A stretch of 64,000 nucleotides of DNA from Polyodon spathula (taxonomy: Eukaryota > Chordata > Actinopteri > Acipenseriformes > Polyodontidae): NCBI RefSeq assembly GCF_017654505.1, contig NC_054543.1, forward strand, positions 27,968,525 through 28,032,524, written 5' to 3'. The position numbers and the translations under genes were made by a program. A model generated the notes under the pieces. That model was not told the DNA's origin and searched no databases. It saw only the letters and a list, made by a program, of their open reading frames with translations. This document shows, piece after piece, positions 60,501 to 64,000 of this stretch (positions are counted from its first letter, which is position 1; the number at the start of each line of letters is the position of its first letter).

Positions 60501-63401
60501 ATGACTTTTTAAAAGAAGTTTAATGCACCTAGTGTGTAACCATTAACCTGTCCCCTTGCAACACCCTGTCTCTAGAGGGTGGAAGAAATACAAAATTCAC
60601 ATAGAACAAAACTGATATTTCCTACATTCATGGAAATGGTATACAAAGTGAATCTAAACAAGAATACATTAGTTAAGATAACCAATATTTCAAACCCATA
60701 CCAAGTTTTATACAGTACAGTGTTCACAAAGTTCCATACCAAAGGTGATGTACCCAATGTTGTCTCCGACAGCAGCGTCAGTGTCCTTCAGCTCAAGGGG
60801 AGGCTCTCTGTGACTGAACAGGACCTGAGGAGCTGTGTGGCTGGCACGCCTACCCTCCTTAAACTCCTTTATTAGGGAAACAAACAAAAACATTTCTACA
60901 GTAATATAGGCCCACTGTGCAAAGGAAAACCGGCAACACAAATAATTTAAATTCACTTCATTGTGTACACAATGGTTATCTTTACACTGTATTTGTAACT
61001 TTACAAAAATATTTAGTGGCTACTTGCATCTTCATCTTTGCTTGACTGGTATCTGAACTACTGTATTCTGTTTTATTGTTCAGCTTTCTTGCAATACTGT
61101 ATGCTACGAAACATTTGTATGTCATTTTGGTTTGCTATGAAACTTACAAAGGGAATCATAAAATGCAGCCATATGTAAAGCCAATTTTGCTGGAGGATTT
61201 TCAAAACAATGAAATATGAAGCTGGCATCTAAAATTTAGAGGTTGAAAAGCAGTGGCCGAGAATTAACAAAAGAATATAAGCTCCCTGAACAAGGATGCT
61301 CAATTGTAATTGTTAGGTACTCATGTCAACCACTCCATGCTACCAGAACTGAAACTACAGTATATTTAAATAAGCAGCTGGCAAGGACTTGTTCTTGTGT
61401 TATCAGATTTCTGATGCTACCAGTCAGATTGATTTGCACTGTAAACTGATCGTGCTTGGCATGCTACATCAAAGTGCAGAAAAACACTGCTTCCATAAAT
61501 TCATAAATCAGCCTGGCAGCTAGACATAAGAGGAACTGGGAACTAAACCAGAGAGGTGAGGAAATGTTTTTTTTTTTTTTTAATTTGTAACTTGCTCTAG
61601 TGTTTGTGGAGCAGCAAGATGCCAACTACAACTGAAAAAAAAGACAAGAATGAAACAGCCAATAACAAACTGAGGTTCTGGGGTTGAACAACACAAATAA
61701 AGGTGTTCAAGATGATCCATTCTAGGCTTTACTCATCAGGTAATGGATCAAAATCAAATCTCAACGACGAAGGAGATTTGAGATTTGAAAGGAGGTGGGC
61801 CAAATTAAGCTTGCAGTAAAACCTTGAATGGCTCAATTTGTGTGCATCTCTTGTTTCAGTCCTACACAGCTGTAAAACACCATTGAAAACAGCGCTGGAA
61901 CATCTCAAATCTGCCGTACCTGCATGAACACCTTCCCAATTATTACATCATCATCATCCTTGAACACTGTGCTGAAAACCACGGTTACCCTGTCCTTCTT
62001 CGCTTCAAGATACCTGCCAGGAATAGATTGTTAGCTTTACTGAAACAGCCACTGAGCTTTAAGAATAATTACCAAATGTTTATGCCAATTTAGGCAAATC
62101 CCACTGTATAGTGACCCTGAAGGGACACATACATGTGGGGACAAGCTGTAATTTCAACAGTTGTGTACTGATTATTCTATTTACCAGACTAGAAATGTGC
62201 TGTAAACAGCAGTTCTACAGAAAATGACTACAGTTTCACAGTTGTGTTCTGTATTGCTGTACATCCAATTTGTTTGTTAAACTGTTTGTCATCATTTTGT
62301 GAAACAAAATAGTATTTTTGTTTCTTATAAGGTATTCATATTTAAAAAGTGTTAAACTGTGCAAGTATATAATAACTATACAATAAAACTGCCTCTCGTG
62401 TCATACTAACATTTCCAAGCACCCACACATGCAGAAACTTAACAGTTATTAAGCAGGAGGTACACCAGCAAAACAATGATTAATTGAACACAGTCTCTCA
62501 TTTAAAGGCACAAAAATGCAGTTCAAATAAAATAAAACCTTACAGCATTCTATACATTTATGTACAATCCAAAAGATTCAACTAAAAGATCAGACTATAA
62601 AATGCAGGCAAAAACCTATTATCCTGCTGATCTGATTGTGTTAGACTGCCTCCACTGTACACATACATTGTCTCATCCTCTCTGTAGTGGACGACGGCCC
62701 TCTTCTCGCCCTCCCGGCCCTCCTCCTGGAATTTGAAGTACTTCTCAAACACAGAGGCAAAGCAGTTGCGTTTCAGAATGCCAGCCTGGTGGATCACTTC
62801 TTCTTTATTTGCAGGGATATTGTCCAGGTCATACAGAAGAGAAACGTTGTAACCTAAAAATAAAATGGGGGGGGGGGGGGTAGCGATAAATCCAACTTAA
62901 CTGTAGATTGTGCTGCTAAAAAAGACAACGCAACGCAATAGAATGGATCTTATTTTGTTTATTGTAAACCTCTTGTATGACTCTTGATGCATTGTCTTAT
63001 TTACAAGGGGGTCCTGGAGGATAGAATACACATAATTAATACACTTGGGCTTAAAACTGCCTAGTCAAGGTTGATAACAACTGCAGTAATTAAGATGTAT
63101 TTATTAATACCAGCGTAACAAAGGTGTGCAGAGGTATCACAATTAAATATATACCTCCTTTCAGCTGGAAATGTAGATGCTCCCATGAAGTATTAAAGTT
63201 AACAGAATAAAATGACGTGAAATACAGCTGTGCTGTCTAAGCACTTACAAAATTATATTATATTAATATATACATTTCACCCAGATGTTTCATTGGCATT
63301 TAAAATTATTTTTAAACAAACATTCAGAGAATGGCTCCAAGTCACAAGCTCTTACCTGCTTCAGGCGACACCATGAAATTCCCATAGACTCTCTTCAGCA
63401 G
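54170..63401 (-). CDS. arpc2: Arp2/3 complex subunit 2 (p34-Arc), last seven coding exons; 5' part outside the window
   Basis: ARPC2 is the p34 core subunit of the Arp2/3 complex, which nucleates branched actin filaments. Coding exons in transcript order are 63401-63356, 62853-62667, 62013-61920, 60866-60740, 58947-58847, 56311-56211 and 54194-54170. All junctions are in phase with GT-AG introns, giving about 226 of the usual 300 residues, from LLKRVYGNF to TGKTFASR and the stop. Diagnostic blocks include [55 protein letters not shown] and [15 protein letters not shown], nearly identical to the human protein as I recall it. The upstream exons are not visible between 63402 and 64000, so the gene continues past the right edge. 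The last coding exon has only 25 coding bases and continues into the 3' UTR. Confidence 0.97.
54503..54575. repeat. (AT)n microsatellite
   Basis: About 36 uninterrupted units, in the last arpc2 intron. Confidence 0.95.
54717..55010. repeat. 28-bp GC-richer minisatellite in the last arpc2 intron
   Basis: About ten near-perfect units CCTCCTGCAATCCCAGTACC plus CATGCACG. Open in several frames on both strands because 28 is not a multiple of three, so the apparent ORFs are not genes. Confidence 0.95.
56401..56739. mobile_element. Tc1/mariner-type MITE
   Basis: CAGTGATGGCCAAAAGTTTT at the left is mirrored by AAAACTTTTGCCATCGCTG at the right. TA dinucleotides flank both ends (56399-56400 and 56740-56741). 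339 bp, no transposase ORF. Lies in the intron before the 56211-56311 arpc2 exon. Confidence 0.85.
56965..57270. repeat. Dispersed repeat of a basal ray-finned fish family
   Basis: GAGGCCATTCAGCCCATC, TAGTAGCTTATTGATCCCAG and GTGACCCCTAGTCCTTG are blocks I recognise from a repeat common in gar and sturgeon genomes. It has no ORF here. Confidence 0.6.
57838..58030. repeat. hAT-like repeat fragment
   Basis: CAGGGCTTCTCAAATTCTGT plus CCTGGGGATC and TTCATTCCAACC resemble the 47.17-kb element end. One end only. Confidence 0.4.
58040..58480. mobile_element. LTR-like repeat in an arpc2 intron
   Basis: Shares with the 33.84-kb repeat an AACAAACAAA-rich block and a CTTCTTTGGGCACTAGC-like motif. Ends not defined. 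Confidence 0.35.
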
Positions 63402-64000
63402 CTGTTAGTCAAAAAACAATATCAGAATTAGATTTTGCATGCCAAACAAATCAAGTCATTGTCATCTTAGAAAATCTACTGGAGCCATGAGAGCTTAGAA
63501 ACTGGGCTGAGGAATAAAGATGGGCTAGAGAAGCAAAATGAAACTGACAGACAGAATGTTTGACTGATGAAAGTGCTTTATTATTTTATATGAACATTTT
63601 ACATTAAGCTTTGATACGTTACAGACTGACATGCCCAAGTTATTCAGTCATGTGTCTATCCCCCCCCACAGTATGTGCTACATACTGTAGGCGTGTCTCT
63701 TTTTGCCCAACCATTATGTAAATTAATTTGCATCATATTTATATATGATTTGCATCAATAAGGAGTGGTGAAATCTAGGGCTCAGAACAGAGGAAGACAA
63801 TTTGAATTTCCAGTTGGGGGATTAAAGTGGTATGGAAATGATGAGATCATTCATGTTCCTAGTCGAATAGAATATTAAATAAAACATGCACAGGATTTGG
63901 GATTTAACCTGCCTACACCTGTGACTAGTTAGAGTAAAAAACACATATTTGCATGTCATGAATTAATTTATAATTATTTATTTATTTGATATATATAAGA
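63402..64000. other. arpc2 intron reaching the right edge
   Basis: Upstream of the 63356-63401 exon on the - strand I find none of the expected N-terminal arpc2 coding sequence, so the next exon is outside the window. Confidence 0.6.

Noticed and set aside
1..64000. CRISPR array or bacterial operon structure
   Set aside because: The tandem repeats have no unique spacers and the genes are spliced vertebrate genes.

Overview
The window looks like vertebrate genomic DNA, most likely from a non-teleost ray-finned fish such as a sturgeon, paddlefish or gar. Introns are large and AT-rich. The dispersed repeats are DIRS/Ngaro tyrosine-recombinase retrotransposons, gypsy-type LTRs and the 56.97-57.27 kb family, which I associate from memory with gar and sturgeon. 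The species assignment is an inference and no search was run.

Four protein-coding genes can be supported. A single-coding-exon bile acid receptor gene (gpbar1, + strand) lies at 8.41-9.41 kb. A type II keratin (K8-like, - strand, nine coding exons, 20.56-35.66 kb) and a type I keratin (K18-like, + strand, eight coding exons, 37.19-46.26 kb) stand head to head with 1.5 kb between their start codons. The last seven coding exons of arpc2 (- strand, Arp2/3 complex subunit 2) run from 63.40 to 54.17 kb, and the rest of that gene lies beyond the right edge. Reading frames and phases close exactly across all exons listed. The keratins would form the obligate I/II heterodimer of simple-epithelial intermediate filaments, so a shared intergenic control region makes biological sense. 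Arpc2 (actin nucleation) and gpbar1 (bile acid signalling) are neighbours rather than partners.

The rest is mobile and repetitive DNA. 0-8 kb: a DIRS-like element on the - strand running off the left edge, an AAT microsatellite with a MIR/L2-like tail, a decayed DIRS copy, a 295-bp dispersed repeat and a DIRS leader fragment. 9.4-20 kb: a 321-bp tandem duplication, gypsy-like LTRs, a short telomere-type repeat, an internally deleted DIRS element with inverted ends, and an LTR-associated block with an array of zinc knuckles. 20-36 kb: type II keratin introns holding a complete LTR element with target-site duplication but no pol, encoding zinc knuckles and a 12-residue acidic repeat, surrounded by a 28-bp minisatellite present in both orientations. 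42-46 kb: type I keratin introns with a LINE 3' end and a 967-bp solo LTR that carries a nested 227-bp element. 47-51.5 kb: an Ngaro/DIRS-like remnant plus a DIRS end. 53.5-64 kb: arpc2, with a second 28-bp minisatellite and a Tc1/mariner-type MITE in its introns.

The points most worth following up are the divergent keratin pair between gpbar1 and arpc2, with substitutions in normally invariant helix-initiation residues, and the pol-less zinc-knuckle LTR element, one of whose LTRs has been overwritten by flanking minisatellite sequence.
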